From Candidatus Raymondbacteria bacterium RIFOXYA2_FULL_49_16 (GTDB lineage: Bacteria > Fibrobacterota > OXYB2-FULL-49-7 > XYB2-FULL-49-35), in NCBI GenBank assembly GCA_001789205.1, contig MFYT01000023.1, positions 62,001 to 126,000 on the forward strand: a stretch of DNA of 64,000 nt. The letters run 5' to 3'. Position 1 is the stretch's first letter; each line of letters begins with the position of its first letter. The translations under genes were made by a program, and so were the position numbers. This document shows, in pieces, positions 28,421 to 37,873 of this stretch. Under the pieces are notes generated by a model. It made no database searches. It had not been told where the DNA came from and saw only the letters and a list, made by a program, of their open reading frames with translations.

Positions 28421-29713
28421 ATGAATTTTTTCGAGCGATTTATCCAGACCTTCAACCCGTCCGAGCCGGGTTTTATATTCATGTGGATACTGGTTTTTAT
28501 TTCAGTCTGCGCCGCAGTACTCATTCTGCGGCGCGCGCTTTTCCTTAGGCAAAGTGCCAACCTCGAAACAGCCGGGTTTATGAGCCGGATTTACCAGCTT
28601 ATTCAGGAACAGAAGTCTGACGAGGCAGTGCGACTTTGCGATTCCGCCGGAAAAAGGGCGCTTCCATGGGTGCTCAAGGGCGCCATTCTCAAGGCTGAGA
28701 GCGATGCCCGCGGCATTCAAACGGTCATTGAGGAGCGGATAGTTTCAATAATTCCCCGGCTCGAAAAAGAGCTGAATTATATTGCCACCATAGGCAATAT
28801 CTCCACGCTGGTGGGCCTTATGGGTACCATCTACGGTCTCATCCTCGCCTTTGCGGCTGTGGGCTCTCCAGACATCGACCCTGCAATGAAGAGCTCCATG
28901 CTTGCGGACGGCATTTCCGCGGCCATGAACACTACCCTCCTGGGTCTTATCATCGCCATTCCCTGTATTTTGTCATACACCTATTTTAGGAACACCGTGG
29001 CCGCAATTGTAAACGAAATCGATAGATATACCGTGGGACTTGCCCACAAGCTCGCTCCTGATGAAGTTTTACACAAGGGATACAAGCCCTCAGAGCGTAA
29101 GACAAAGGACGCCATTGATTCTGAACCAAACATGGTGCCCATCATGGGACTTATGGTCGTGCTGGTGCCCCTGTTGCTGTCCACTTCGGAATTCGTGAAA
29201 ATGGGAAGCGTGCCCATCAATCTGCCCCAAGCCGCTGACGGCGGCGAAGGGGGGAGCCAGGAGGAAAAGGCGCCGCCCAAAATGCTCAATCTGGGCATTG
29301 TGATAACAGCCAAGGGCATCTCCCTCATGAGTTCGTACGACGATGCGACCAAGAAATCGGCCGCTCCTGAAGGCCAGGAGACACTGCCCGATATTCCGGT
29401 TCTCACACCTGGCGTCCAGGATTTCGAGGCCCTGAACAAAAAGCTGGCCGATATGAAGCTCAGGGTCCTTGGCGATCTTATTGGCCAGAAAAACCCGAAG
29501 TCGTTCGGCGCAGCCTACCACGCGTGGGCCGCGGAGGCTGAAAAAACTGATTTCTACGACTATAAGGACCATTACAATGTCAAGATACTCGCTGAAAACG
29601 CCATCAGCTACCAGGCCGTGGTGCGTGTTATGGACGCGGCGAGGAAATATACCGACACGGACAGGGAGGAATACCTGCTGTTTCCGGTGGTTTCAATGGG
29701 AGTAATGAGGTAA
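28421..29713 (+). CDS. TolQ/ExbB-TolR/ExbD fusion with the TolR proton-carrier Asp replaced by Gly
   Basis: 430 residues, about twice the length of TolQ. Residues 1-215 are a second MotA/TolQ/ExbB domain (IGNISTLVGLMGTIYGLILA, MNTTLLGLIIAIPC). From about 233 a TolR/ExbD-like domain follows: EPNMVPIMGLMVVLVPLLL, then PINLPQA and an alpha/beta periplasmic part. In ExbD/TolR the transmembrane segment has an Asp (PLIDVMLVLL pattern) that relays protons. Here the aligned residue is Gly 243 (codon GGA at 29147). The fusion half is therefore expected not to carry protons and may be structural. The next gene supplies a TolR with the Asp. Confidence 0.85.
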   Translation: MNFFERFIQTFNPSEPGFIFMWILVFISVCAAVLILRRALFLRQSANLETAGFMSRIYQLIQEQKSDEAVRLCDSAGKRALPWVLKGAILKAESDARGIQTVIEERIVSIIPRLEKELNYIATIGNISTLVGLMGTIYGLILAFAAVGSPDIDPAMKSSMLADGISAAMNTTLLGLIIAIPCILSYTYFRNTVAAIVNEIDRYTVGLAHKLAPDEVLHKGYKPSERKTKDAIDSEPNMVPIMGLMVVLVPLLLSTSEFVKMGSVPINLPQAADGGEGGSQEEKAPPKMLNLGIVITAKGISLMSSYDDATKKSAAPEGQETLPDIPVLTPGVQDFEALNKKLADMKLRVLGDLIGQKNPKSFGAAYHAWAAEAEKTDFYDYKDHYNVKILAENAISYQAVVRVMDAARKYTDTDREEYLLFPVVSMGVMR

Positions 29714-29716
29714 ACC

Positions 29717-30235
29717 ATGGGGCTCAGATCATCCCGGAGAAGAAAGAGTTCGGCCGAGGCCAAGCTGAACATCACCAGCATGATGGACATGTTCACCATC
29801 ATTCTGGTTTTTCTCCTGAAGAATTTTTCGACCCAGGGTCAATTGGTCACCCCGGCAAAGGGTCTGAACATGCCCATTTCAACCATCGACTCATCAGCCG
29901 TACAGGCGCTCGATGTCGAGATTTCCGTCAACCACCGCGATCCCAAGACCCGCAAGGTCGAGAAGGGAAAAATAAACGTTGAAGGCAAGACCGTGGTCTA
30001 CCTCGACGAGATCAAGAAACAGGAAGGGTTCCTTATACCAACGCTCAAGGACGTACTCGACAAATATTATGAAGAGGCGGAAAAGGCTGCGACAATGTTC
30101 GGTCAAGAATTCAAGGGGCAGATCAATATCCAGGGCGATACGGCCATGGTCTATGATGTCCTTACCAAGGTGATGTACACCTGCGGTCAATCGGGCTTTC
30201 CCAATATGAAACTGGTCGTCTATCGAAAGGAATGA
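29717..30235 (+). CDS. TolR/ExbD family protein with intact proton-carrier Asp
   Basis: 172 residues. Basic N-terminus, then LNITSMMDMFTIILVFLLKN with Asp 24 at the place of TolR Asp23/ExbD Asp25, and a periplasmic alpha/beta domain (AVQALDVEISVN, then YDVLTKVMYTCGQSG, which resembles the GD...VVxxMxxA/TGF signature). It lies 3 bases after the TolQ-TolR fusion. Together the three genes would give two TolQ-type and two TolR-type domains, of which one TolR is a proton carrier. Confidence 0.9.
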   Translation: MGLRSSRRRKSSAEAKLNITSMMDMFTIILVFLLKNFSTQGQLVTPAKGLNMPISTIDSSAVQALDVEISVNHRDPKTRKVEKGKINVEGKTVVYLDEIKKQEGFLIPTLKDVLDKYYEEAEKAATMFGQEFKGQINIQGDTAMVYDVLTKVMYTCGQSGFPNMKLVVYRKE

Positions 30236-30254
30236 CGCGCGAAGCGGTAATGAT

Positions 30255-31280
30255 ATGGACAATCTGACTTTTACAACTATGGGCATGTCAACGGCGCCTG
30301 GACCTTTCCCCCGCGAGTTTGAGGGCGGTTTTTTCAAATCGCTCGACAGGAATTTCGTCCTTATCTTTCTGGGCTGTTTTCTCGTCTTTTTTACGCTTTT
30401 TTTTATCGGCACACTCACGGTCGAACCGCAGAAGGAGATGACTGTTGACCAGATCGCCGCGATCCAGGAGCGATACGCGAAACTGGTGCTCAACAAGGAG
30501 ATCCCAAAAAAAGAGAAAAAGGCCGAGGCGGCTGAACGCGTTACGGCGCAAGAGGAAGTCAAGAAGGAGGAGGTTGAAAAGAAAGAGGAGTCGGTCGCAG
30601 AGAAAGTTGAGCGCAAGGAGGCCACCAAGGTCGATCGCGCTAAAAAACGCGAATCCATGAAAAAACAGATCGAAAACGTGGGCCTTTTCGCTGAACTCAC
30701 AGCGGCCGGCGGCTTTGGCAGCGGCGGTTCGCGCGCGGCCGTCAAAGACCTTATCAGCGATGCTGACGGCGCAGCTTCGCTTTCCGACCTCAGCCTGTCG
30801 AGCAAGTCCTTTGTGCAGAAAAAAGAGACCCAGCTTGGCTTGCGCGAACGGCGCGGTGAAAAGGCCGCGGGCGGTACTATTGAGGAATCGCAGCTTGCCG
30901 CGGCCAAGGGCGGCGAATTCGCGAGCGGCGGATCGGTCGCCGTAAGCAGCAGCGCTGTCGAAAACATCCAGGGCGACGGTGCAGCCGACGCCAATCGCGA
31001 TGGCAAGGCGCTCCAGGTTGTGTTGCGCAAATACACACCGCGTTTGCAGCAGGTGTACGAGCGGTATCTGAAGCGGAATCCCGATCTTGCGGGAAAAATA
31101 ATTTTCAAGTTCACCATTGAATCGGACGGCTCGGTGACCGGGATCTCCATTATAAGTTCTGAACTCAACAATCCGACCCTCGAAGACGAACTGCTCAAGC
31201 GGATCAGCAGGATACGGTTCCAGCCCGCTTCCGGCAGAATCACCATCGAATGGCCCATTGTCTTCAGTTCACAAAACTGA
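30255..31280 (+). CDS. TonB/AgmX-like energy-transducing protein
   Basis: 341 residues: a transmembrane anchor at about 33-53 (FVLIFLGCFLVFFTLFFIG), a long Lys-Glu helix (75-140), a glycine-rich linker, and a TonB-C/AgmX-type domain (about 240-341, with YLKRNPDLAGKIIFKFTIES and RFQPASGRITIEWPI). Family knowledge: TonB-like proteins use the TolQR/ExbBD motor to act on outer-membrane partners. It begins 19 bases after the TolR gene. A 479-residue antisense open frame covers it but has no family features. Confidence 0.85.
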   Translation: MDNLTFTTMGMSTAPGPFPREFEGGFFKSLDRNFVLIFLGCFLVFFTLFFIGTLTVEPQKEMTVDQIAAIQERYAKLVLNKEIPKKEKKAEAAERVTAQEEVKKEEVEKKEESVAEKVERKEATKVDRAKKRESMKKQIENVGLFAELTAAGGFGSGGSRAAVKDLISDADGAASLSDLSLSSKSFVQKKETQLGLRERRGEKAAGGTIEESQLAAAKGGEFASGGSVAVSSSAVENIQGDGAADANRDGKALQVVLRKYTPRLQQVYERYLKRNPDLAGKIIFKFTIESDGSVTGISIISSELNNPTLEDELLKRISRIRFQPASGRITIEWPIVFSSQN

Positions 31281-31300
31281 GAAACAGGGAGAGCAGATTC

Positions 31301-31618
31301 ATGAAATTCAGAAAAGCCGAACGTACGATCCATCTTACGCCTGATGAAGGGTTGCTTGGCGACATCAGCGAGAGCGGCGCGTGCCTTAATCTCGACGCCA
31401 TGGCCCAGTCAGGTTCCATTTTCAAGCTCGAACTCACGTCGCGCGATGAAGTCATCCAGGCGCATGCCAAAGTGGTCCACTGCCGCAAGTCTCCCTCGGA
31501 AGAGCGGTACAACGCGGGTGTCCAGTTCATCAATCTGCCCCGCGAAACAGCGGAAAAGCTGGCCGGTATGATAAGCAGCTATGGTCGCGGCGTGCCGATC
31601 AAGGCGAAAATTCTTTAA
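31301..31618 (+). CDS. PilZ-domain protein
   Basis: 105 residues from the ATG at 31301, which has a GGGAGAG ribosome site; an earlier frame overlapping the TonB gene is less likely. RKAER at residues 4-8 gives the RxxxR motif and DISESG at 21-26 the DxSxxG motif for cyclic-di-GMP binding, followed by the PilZ strand pattern GACLNLD and YNAGVQFINL. The gap between the two motifs is short. Its position between the TonB-like gene and a FliL-like gene suggests that c-di-GMP may regulate the envelope machine, which is inference. Confidence 0.8.
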   Translation: MKFRKAERTIHLTPDEGLLGDISESGACLNLDAMAQSGSIFKLELTSRDEVIQAHAKVVHCRKSPSEERYNAGVQFINLPRETAEKLAGMISSYGRGVPIKAKIL

Positions 31619-31621
31619 CGT

Positions 31622-32077
31622 ATGTCTTTCAAGTCCCTGCTTTTTGTCACGCTTCTTTTTTCCTGCGCCCTTGTTTCGGGATGCAGGAAAAAGACACCTG
31701 CGGTTGAATACTCGACCATTGTGCGGGACGTGCGTCCCGGGGCACTCCCGGTCTTGGCCGAAACGGCGGCCGTCCAGGACAACCATACCAGCGCGATTGC
31801 GCCCGTTATCTGCTTTATCGCCGACACTTCGTTCGCGGTCTTCGCGGGCGTTTCTGTGGCCTATGCGGACATGGCGCTTGGCGCGGAGATAGCGGCCAAG
31901 GAAGAAGGCTTGACTGTTCTTGTCAAGCGCGCCTTTGCTGGAAAATCGCTTCGCCAGATCGACGCAGGGCGCATCCGCGCGCAGCTCATTAAAGATTTTA
32001 ACGCGTTCCTTGCCTCAGGCAAGGTTTTGGACGTTGTGTTTACTAGGTTCGATATTGTACGGAAGGGCGCACCATGA
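31622..32077 (+). CDS. FliL-like lipoprotein
   Basis: 151 residues with a clear lipoprotein signal (SLLFVTLLFSCALVSGC, lipobox LVSGC at about residues 17-21). The C-terminal part, IRAQLIKDFNAFLASGKVLD then VVFTRFDIV, resembles FliL, whose C-terminus has the pattern INxxLxxGxVxxVxFTxFVIQ. FliL proteins sit next to MotAB stators. A lipid-anchored FliL-like protein beside TolQ/TolR-type motors would be a stator partner by analogy. Ends 4 bases inside secA (ATGA). Confidence 0.62.
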   Translation: MSFKSLLFVTLLFSCALVSGCRKKTPAVEYSTIVRDVRPGALPVLAETAAVQDNHTSAIAPVICFIADTSFAVFAGVSVAYADMALGAEIAAKEEGLTVLVKRAFAGKSLRQIDAGRIRAQLIKDFNAFLASGKVLDVVFTRFDIVRKGAP

Positions 32078-35064
32078 TTGGCGGCATACTCTCATCCATC
32101 TTTGGTTCCAAACACCAGCGGTTCATCAAGAAATGCCTGCCGGTGGTCCAGATAGTCAACCGGTATTTCGAAGAGTACCAGTCGCTGAGCGAGGAAGTGC
32201 TCAAGGGGAAAACCGCGGAATTCCGCGACCGGCTTGCCAAGGGAGAAACCCTGGACCAACTGCTGCCCGAGGCCTTTGCCGTGGCAAAAGAGGCATGCAG
32301 ACGGTTCAAAGGAAAATCGTGGAACGTGGCAGGCCGGCCAACGACCTGGGACATGGTTCCCTACGACGTGCAGCTTATCGGCGGCATGGTGCTGCACCAG
32401 GGAAAGATCGCGGAAATGGCCACGGGCGAGGGTAAAACGCTTGTCGCTGTGCTCCCCGTATATCTCAATGCCCTAACCGGCCGGGGCGTGCATCTGGTAA
32501 CCGTTAACGACTACCTTGCCCAGCGCGATGCCGAATGGATGGGTGAAATCTACAAGTATCTTGGCCTTACTGTTGGGTGCATTCTCAACAACATGGACAA
32601 TGACGAGCGACGGAAGAGCTATGCATGCGATATTACCTACGGCACCAATAATGAGTTCGGGTTCGATTATCTGCGCGACAACATGGCTGTTGACGCGGCT
32701 GATATGGTCCAGCGGCCTTTTTTCTACGCCATTGTCGATGAGGTCGACTCAGTACTCATCGACGAAGCGCGCACACCGCTCATTATCTCGGGTGCGGTGA
32801 ATGTTTCCACTGACAAATACGACGAGATGAATCCCCTGGTCAAAAAACTTTTTGAGCGTCAGAACTACCTCAACAACCAGCTTATCACCGAAGCGCGCAC
32901 GTTTATGGAAAAGGAGCCCCAGGACGAACAGACCAATTACGAGATTGGCAAGCGTCTGCTCCAGGTAAAACTAGGCGGGCCCGAGAACAGACAGCTGCTC
33001 AAGATGTTTCAGGAACCGGGCATGAAGCGGCTCTGCGACCAGGTGGAAAACAACTTTTTGCGCGATAAAAATCTCAACACGCTCGAAGAACAGAACTATT
33101 TCAATATCAATGAGAAGAACAACAGCGCCGATCTTACGGACAAAGGGCGCGAAATACTGGCGGGTACTCACGGCGATACAGACCTGTTCCTTCTGCCAGA
33201 CCTGTCCGACGAACTGGTGAAAACCGACAACGACGAGTCGCTTGCCGAAACTGAAAAGCTGAAAAAGAAAGAGGAGCTGCACCGGAGCCACTCGGAAAAG
33301 AGCGAGCGGATCCACATTATTTCCCAGTTTTTGCGCGCCTACTCCCTTTTTGAAAAAGATGTCGATTATATGGTGCAGGAAGGCCGGGTCATCATCATCG
33401 ACGAACATACTGGCCGGCCGCTCGAGGGACGGCGGTATAGCGACGGCCTCCACCAGGCCATTGAGGCAAAGGAAAAGGTCAAGGTGCAGCGCGAAAGCCA
33501 GACCCTGGCCACGGTCACCCTTCAGAACTACTTCCGGATGTACGAAAAACTGGCCGGCATGACCGGTACCGCCGAAACCGAGGAAGGCGAGTTCTGGGAG
33601 ATATACAAACTCGACGTGGTGGTGGTGCCGACAAACGACAAGATACGCCGCGTCGACGGCAACGATGTCATTTATAAGACAAAAAGGGAAAAATACAAGG
33701 CCATTATCGACGAGATACGCCAGTTAAACGAAGAGGGGCGGCCGGTGCTGGTAGGCACCATCAGCGTTGAAGTGTCGGAACTCATCGCCAACATGCTCAA
33801 GCGCCAGGGGATACGGTGTAATGTGCTGAACGCGAAGCAGCACGCGCGTGAAGCTGAGATTGTGTCTCTGGCTGGGCAGCGCTGCGCAGTCACCATTGCC
33901 ACGAACATGGCTGGCCGCGGCACGGATATCAAGCTGGGAGAGGATGTCGTAAAATACCTGGACGAAACAAAGAGCAAGGAAAAAGCCACCGGCGGCCTTT
34001 TTATCCTGGGTACCGAACGGCACGAAGCGCGCCGCATCGACCGTCAGCTCCGCGGCCGGGCGGGCCGCCAGGGCGATCCTGGCGAGTCCAGGTTTTACCT
34101 TTCCCTTGAAGACGACCTCATGCGGCTATTCGGCTCCGACCGTATCACTGGCATTATGGATCGTCTGGGCATGAAGGAAGACGAACCCATCATTCATCCG
34201 TGGATAACCAAATCAGTCTCCCGTGCGCAGAAGCGCGTGGAAGCGCGCAACTTCGAGATCCGCAAGCACCTGCTCGAATACGACAACGTGATGAACATCA
34301 TGCGTACCGAGATATACAAGCGCCGCAAGGCCGCCCTGCTTGGCGAGAATATCGACGAACACCTGAATACCATGCTCGGTGATTTTGTCGAGGAAACAAT
34401 CCTGAAATACTGTGACCGGTCAACACCGCCCATGGACTGGGACTGGGACAATCTTAAGATGGACCTCATGCGCACCCTCTCGGTCATCCCCGAGGCGACC
34501 GCTGAAACCACCACACTCGAAGACCTTATGGAATCGGTCCTTTCCAAGTCAAAGACGCGGCTCGAGGAGAAAAAGAAAGTCATTGACCAGCTCGATCCCA
34601 CGCTTTGGGAACGTATCAAACGCGTGCATATACTGCGCACCATTGATGAGTTCTGGAAAGACCATCTCTACGATATGGACTGCCTGCGCGAAGGCATTAA
34701 CCTGCGCGCGTACGGCCAAAAAGACCCTCTCATCGAGTACAAGCGCGAAGGATTTGCCATGTTCGCGACCCTGATTTCCAGGCTCAATGGCACCGCCCTC
34801 GAGCGCATTTTCAATACCGCGGTACAGGTACAGGACGACCGCATGCAGCGCCAGGCTGTGGCAAACATGCGTTTTACAAAGAACGACGCGCCGACCCTGC
34901 GCGGGAGCGGGGCAGCGCCGTTGGCTGCGCCCAGCGCGGGACCGGGCGCACCACCCAGGCCCAATGAAAAGCCCAAACCCATTGTTGCCGCGAAACGAGT
35001 TGGCCCCAACGAGCCCTGTCCCTGCGGATCAGGAAAAAAGTATAAGAAGTGCCACGGCGGATAG
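32074..35064 (+). CDS. secA: Preprotein translocase ATPase SecA
   Basis: 996 residues. Walker A MATGEGKT at 115-122, VNDYLAQRDAEWM, the DEAD region IVDEVDSVLIDEARTPL, TNMAGRGTDIKLG, RQLRGRAGRQGDPG and the C-terminal zinc motif CPCGSGKKYKKCHG are all present. It drives Sec-dependent export in the cytoplasm. An extra region (about residues 290-430) with many charged residues makes it longer than E. coli SecA (901). Translational coupling to the FliL-like gene is by a 4-base overlap. A proline-alanine linker precedes the zinc motif. Confidence 0.98.
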   Translation: MIGGILSSIFGSKHQRFIKKCLPVVQIVNRYFEEYQSLSEEVLKGKTAEFRDRLAKGETLDQLLPEAFAVAKEACRRFKGKSWNVAGRPTTWDMVPYDVQLIGGMVLHQGKIAEMATGEGKTLVAVLPVYLNALTGRGVHLVTVNDYLAQRDAEWMGEIYKYLGLTVGCILNNMDNDERRKSYACDITYGTNNEFGFDYLRDNMAVDAADMVQRPFFYAIVDEVDSVLIDEARTPLIISGAVNVSTDKYDEMNPLVKKLFERQNYLNNQLITEARTFMEKEPQDEQTNYEIGKRLLQVKLGGPENRQLLKMFQEPGMKRLCDQVENNFLRDKNLNTLEEQNYFNINEKNNSADLTDKGREILAGTHGDTDLFLLPDLSDELVKTDNDESLAETEKLKKKEELHRSHSEKSERIHIISQFLRAYSLFEKDVDYMVQEGRVIIIDEHTGRPLEGRRYSDGLHQAIEAKEKVKVQRESQTLATVTLQNYFRMYEKLAGMTGTAETEEGEFWEIYKLDVVVVPTNDKIRRVDGNDVIYKTKREKYKAIIDEIRQLNEEGRPVLVGTISVEVSELIANMLKRQGIRCNVLNAKQHAREAEIVSLAGQRCAVTIATNMAGRGTDIKLGEDVVKYLDETKSKEKATGGLFILGTERHEARRIDRQLRGRAGRQGDPGESRFYLSLEDDLMRLFGSDRITGIMDRLGMKEDEPIIHPWITKSVSRAQKRVEARNFEIRKHLLEYDNVMNIMRTEIYKRRKAALLGENIDEHLNTMLGDFVEETILKYCDRSTPPMDWDWDNLKMDLMRTLSVIPEATAETTTLEDLMESVLSKSKTRLEEKKKVIDQLDPTLWERIKRVHILRTIDEFWKDHLYDMDCLREGINLRAYGQKDPLIEYKREGFAMFATLISRLNGTALERIFNTAVQVQDDRMQRQAVANMRFTKNDAPTLRGSGAAPLAAPSAGPGAPPRPNEKPKPIVAAKRVGPNEPCPCGSGKKYKKCHGG

Positions 35065-35103
35065 CGGGTTGGACTTGGAATCAGAGCGTGATTGTATAGC
35101 GCG

Positions 35104-37668
35104 TCAGGACTCAACCGTATACCACACGGTAATCCCCCGTTTTTCTCTATTGATCAGGTTCCTTTTTATGAGATCGTGAACGGCCTTTTTTGCCGTTAAA
35201 TACGATATTCCCAATTCCTTTTGAACGTCCCTAATGGTGAACTTCTTTGATTGCATCTTCCTGTGTATCTCATCAGCGTAATCCACCCCCTGCGGTCTGG
35301 TAAGGTTGTATTTGCCTTTGTAGGCATTGATGGTGGCTTTAGAAACGCCGAAATACCGCGCCAGCGACTCGTTGCTCCGTCCAATAAACTCCATGGCGCC
35401 TATAAAAGCATCTTTGCTTTTATAGTCCTTTTTACGGTCAGTTGCCGTCTCATCTTTCACTTGGTCGCGGGGCCTGTCTGAAAATTGCGGGTCAGACGGT
35501 CCAAAAGCCTGTACCTGCGGATTCGGGAGTATGCGCTTGAGATATTGGGGAAAGTTCTGCACCGATATCGAAGACGCTGAGGACGGTACGATGGTCCTGC
35601 TGAGCACATTGTACAGTTCGCGGATATTTCCGGGCCAGTGGTACTGCCCAAGAAAGGGGATCACTTCGTTTTCCATGACCGGGATTGGAAGGTTGTTATT
35701 CACGCATATTTTTTTAATAAGATAGTCAGCAACGACATATATGTCCTCTTTCCGTTCCCTTAATGGGGGCAGGTTGATCTCCGCTACCTTGAGCCTGTAC
35801 AGCAGATCTGACCGGAACAGCCCCTTCATGACCATTTCCTCTAAGTCCGCGTTCGTGGCCGCGATAAGCCGGACATCCGCGGTGATGACCTGGTTGCCGC
35901 CCACCCTCTCGAGCTCCTTGGTCTGGATGAACCGCAGGAGTTTTGCCTGTACCCGCATGTTCAGATTGCCGATCTCGTCGAGGAACACTGTGCCTCTTTC
36001 CGCCTGCTCGAACTTGCCGGCCTTGCGCTGATCCGCGCCGGTAAAAGCGCCCTTTTCGTGGCCGAATAACTCGCTTTCAATAAGGGATTCGGGCAGGGTT
36101 GCGCAATCAATGTGCACAAACGGCCCCTGCTTCCTGTCACTTTCATTGTGCAGGGCGTGCGCCGCAAGGTCCTTGCCCGTGCCGGTCTCGCCGGTAATGA
36201 GCACGGTCAGGTCAGTTGGGCCCAGGGAACGCACCTGTTCGGCAATGGCCTTTGCTGCGGCGCTTTTTCCGGCCATGCCGTGGAACAAACCTTCGGACCC
36301 GGCTAAAGACGCTTGCAGCCGGCTTATCTCTTTTTCATAATCATTGGCCTTCAATTCAAGCTTATGGAGCGCAGTGATGTTCCGGAGGCCGAACAACCGC
36401 ACCGCTTCTTCTTGCGCGCCAAGAAACAGGTGCGATGTGGGCCGTATTTCGCATTCGTAGAATTCGTCCGGATGGTTTTTAAGACGGACAAGGAACTTGG
36501 TCTCTGGAAGGGGTCTGCCATGGAGCGCGTTCGGCCTGACGTGGATTTTAATATCGGATATCTCGACAGGCTGTTCGGACATGAATCCCAACAAGGGAAG
36601 CTCACTCCCTCTTTCCAGGGGTGTGGGGTCGGCAAAGGAAAGGACCTCTTTACCATCAATGGAAAAACGCACGACAACTCTTGTCTTTTCAACGCAAAAC
36701 AGCGCCCCTTTTGCCGCAGGCGCCATCACCGCCACAGTGTCGATGTTCCGCCTGATGCGCGTGTTCTTTGACGTATTTCCCACAAGATATCCCCGCTCTT
36801 CAGGCGCGGTAATGAAATCCGCGGTCCCGGCCATGATGAGGCGGATGTTGTTGACGCTCGGTCTGAAGCATACCCGCACATCGTGGCTATTGAAATCAAA
36901 TCGCCTGTTCAGCAGGGCGTACGCCCGGGAGGCGCGCAGTTCCGTCAGAGTGACGCGGTCTTTTCCGGCAATCCGCCAGGTGCTGTCAGGATTTGTGTAC
37001 GCGAACGGAGCTTTTGACGGCATGAATTCCGCTGGATCAAGGGCTTGCCAACCCTTGTCCATATCCAGCGCGGATTCCAGGGCCATGCGTTCAAGCGCTT
37101 TCCGATTTCCCTCGATTTTCGCATATGAATTTTCATCGAGGATGTCCCTGATGTTCGCCCCAAGCACGCGCCCGCCGTTCAGGACCGCCCCGATACGATT
37201 ATAAAACTTTAAGGTGTATTCGACGATATTACCCTTTTCGTCAACGAACGCGAAAAGTTCATTGAAATATTCCCTGAACTCCGATTCCGCTCCGCTTCTG
37301 TTGAACATGATGCTATACACTCGCACTTCCAGGTCCCTGTGCACTTCTTCGACTATAACGCGCACGCCTTCGGCCACAGCGGCCATTTCATATCCAACAC
37401 CCTCCAGTATTTCTTTTATTCGGGAATGGTTGGTCATTATCCTTTGAGTGGATCTTCCGTCAGACCCGTGTCCGTTCATGCGCACGAAGAGATCCTCCAT
37501 TTGCTTGCCCGCGATATCTTTTTCTGAAAATCCAGTACGTTCCTCAAATTCATCCGATGCATAGATTATTTTGCCGGTATTGTCTGTCGCGACAATCCCA
37601 ATGGCCCGCATTGCTTTAGCCATTTTCAGATAGGGAGATAATATGGATGGGATTAACTTCTTTTGCAT
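35104..37668 (-). CDS. Sigma-54-dependent activator with PAS and jelly-roll-like sensory modules
   Basis: 854 residues. An N-terminal PAS domain (about 18-70) is followed by a second PAS-like segment (130-200) and, at about 205-390, by a beta-rich stretch. That stretch ([20 protein letters not shown], then [15 protein letters not shown] and [10 protein letters not shown]-like [17 protein letters not shown]) looks like a concanavalin/DUF1080-type jelly roll. The AAA+ domain has Walker A GETGTGKD at 493, GAFTGA at 540-545 (the sigma-54 contact loop) and Walker [10 protein letters not shown]. Two HTH-like segments end the protein (765-795 and 810-845). It is divergent from the first secreted-protein gene, which has a -24/-12 promoter. 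Inferred role: senses a small or sugar-like ligand and activates that locus. Confidence 0.85.
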   Translation of the reverse strand: MQKKLIPSILSPYLKMAKAMRAIGIVATDNTGKIIYASDEFEERTGFSEKDIAGKQMEDLFVRMNGHGSDGRSTQRIMTNHSRIKEILEGVGYEMAAVAEGVRVIVEEVHRDLEVRVYSIMFNRSGAESEFREYFNELFAFVDEKGNIVEYTLKFYNRIGAVLNGGRVLGANIRDILDENSYAKIEGNRKALERMALESALDMDKGWQALDPAEFMPSKAPFAYTNPDSTWRIAGKDRVTLTELRASRAYALLNRRFDFNSHDVRVCFRPSVNNIRLIMAGTADFITAPEERGYLVGNTSKNTRIRRNIDTVAVMAPAAKGALFCVEKTRVVVRFSIDGKEVLSFADPTPLERGSELPLLGFMSEQPVEISDIKIHVRPNALHGRPLPETKFLVRLKNHPDEFYECEIRPTSHLFLGAQEEAVRLFGLRNITALHKLELKANDYEKEISRLQASLAGSEGLFHGMAGKSAAAKAIAEQVRSLGPTDLTVLITGETGTGKDLAAHALHNESDRKQGPFVHIDCATLPESLIESELFGHEKGAFTGADQRKAGKFEQAERGTVFLDEIGNLNMRVQAKLLRFIQTKELERVGGNQVITADVRLIAATNADLEEMVMKGLFRSDLLYRLKVAEINLPPLRERKEDIYVVADYLIKKICVNNNLPIPVMENEVIPFLGQYHWPGNIRELYNVLSRTIVPSSASSISVQNFPQYLKRILPNPQVQAFGPSDPQFSDRPRDQVKDETATDRKKDYKSKDAFIGAMEFIGRSNESLARYFGVSKATINAYKGKYNLTRPQGVDYADEIHRKMQSKKFTIRDVQKELGISYLTAKKAVHDLIKRNLINREKRGITVWYTVES

Positions 37669-37682
37669 ATATACTTATATTA

Positions 37683-37824
37683 TGTTATTAATATAATATT
37701 GTATTGATAATTTATCAATTTAAAATTATTCTTAACCGATTAATTATTTTAAGCATAGCATACTATAAAACTATTAGTTATCAATAATTAAGCCGACGAA
37801 TAATCAAAATGGAATTATAATTGC
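37683..37824 (+). repeat. Promoter block homologous to 40074-40213
   Basis: This 142-base AT-rich stretch aligns with 40074-40213 along its whole length: TGTTAxTAATATAAT at the start, TTAATTATTT in the middle, TAAAACT, and a GCxCGAAxAATCA stretch just before the -24 element. Two secreted-protein transcription units thus share one upstream region, suggesting duplication and common control. Confidence 0.75.
37703..37719. promoter_or_regulatory. Palindromic candidate activator site
   Basis: ATTGATAATTTATCAAT is a perfect palindrome around a single central T. It is centred 99 bases upstream of the -24 element, the usual distance range for sigma-54 activator binding. Similar, less perfect TTGATA-type elements precede the other two promoters. 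That it is bound by the adjacent activator is inference. Confidence 0.45.
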
Positions 37825-37825
37825 G
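37810..37825 (+). promoter_or_regulatory. Sigma-54 (-24/-12) promoter
   Basis: TGGAATTATAATTGCG matches the TGGCAC-N5-TTGC consensus with GG and GC in exact spacing. It lies about 50 bases before the ATG of the hydrolase-like gene at 37874, and that gene has a GGGGGAGG ribosome site. The divergent gene is a sigma-54 activator. Confidence 0.7.
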
Positions 37826-37873
37826 TTAATAACTGAAATAGCGTCATATTTTTTAAAATGCGGGGGAGGTCTT

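Noticed and set aside
29894-31333. 479-residue antisense frame
   Set aside because: It lies opposite the TolR and TonB-like genes, which have clear family motifs; its serine- and arginine-rich product is typical of an antisense shadow.
36497-37204. 235-residue plus-strand frame
   Set aside because: It is antisense to the sigma-54 activator and has no family feature.
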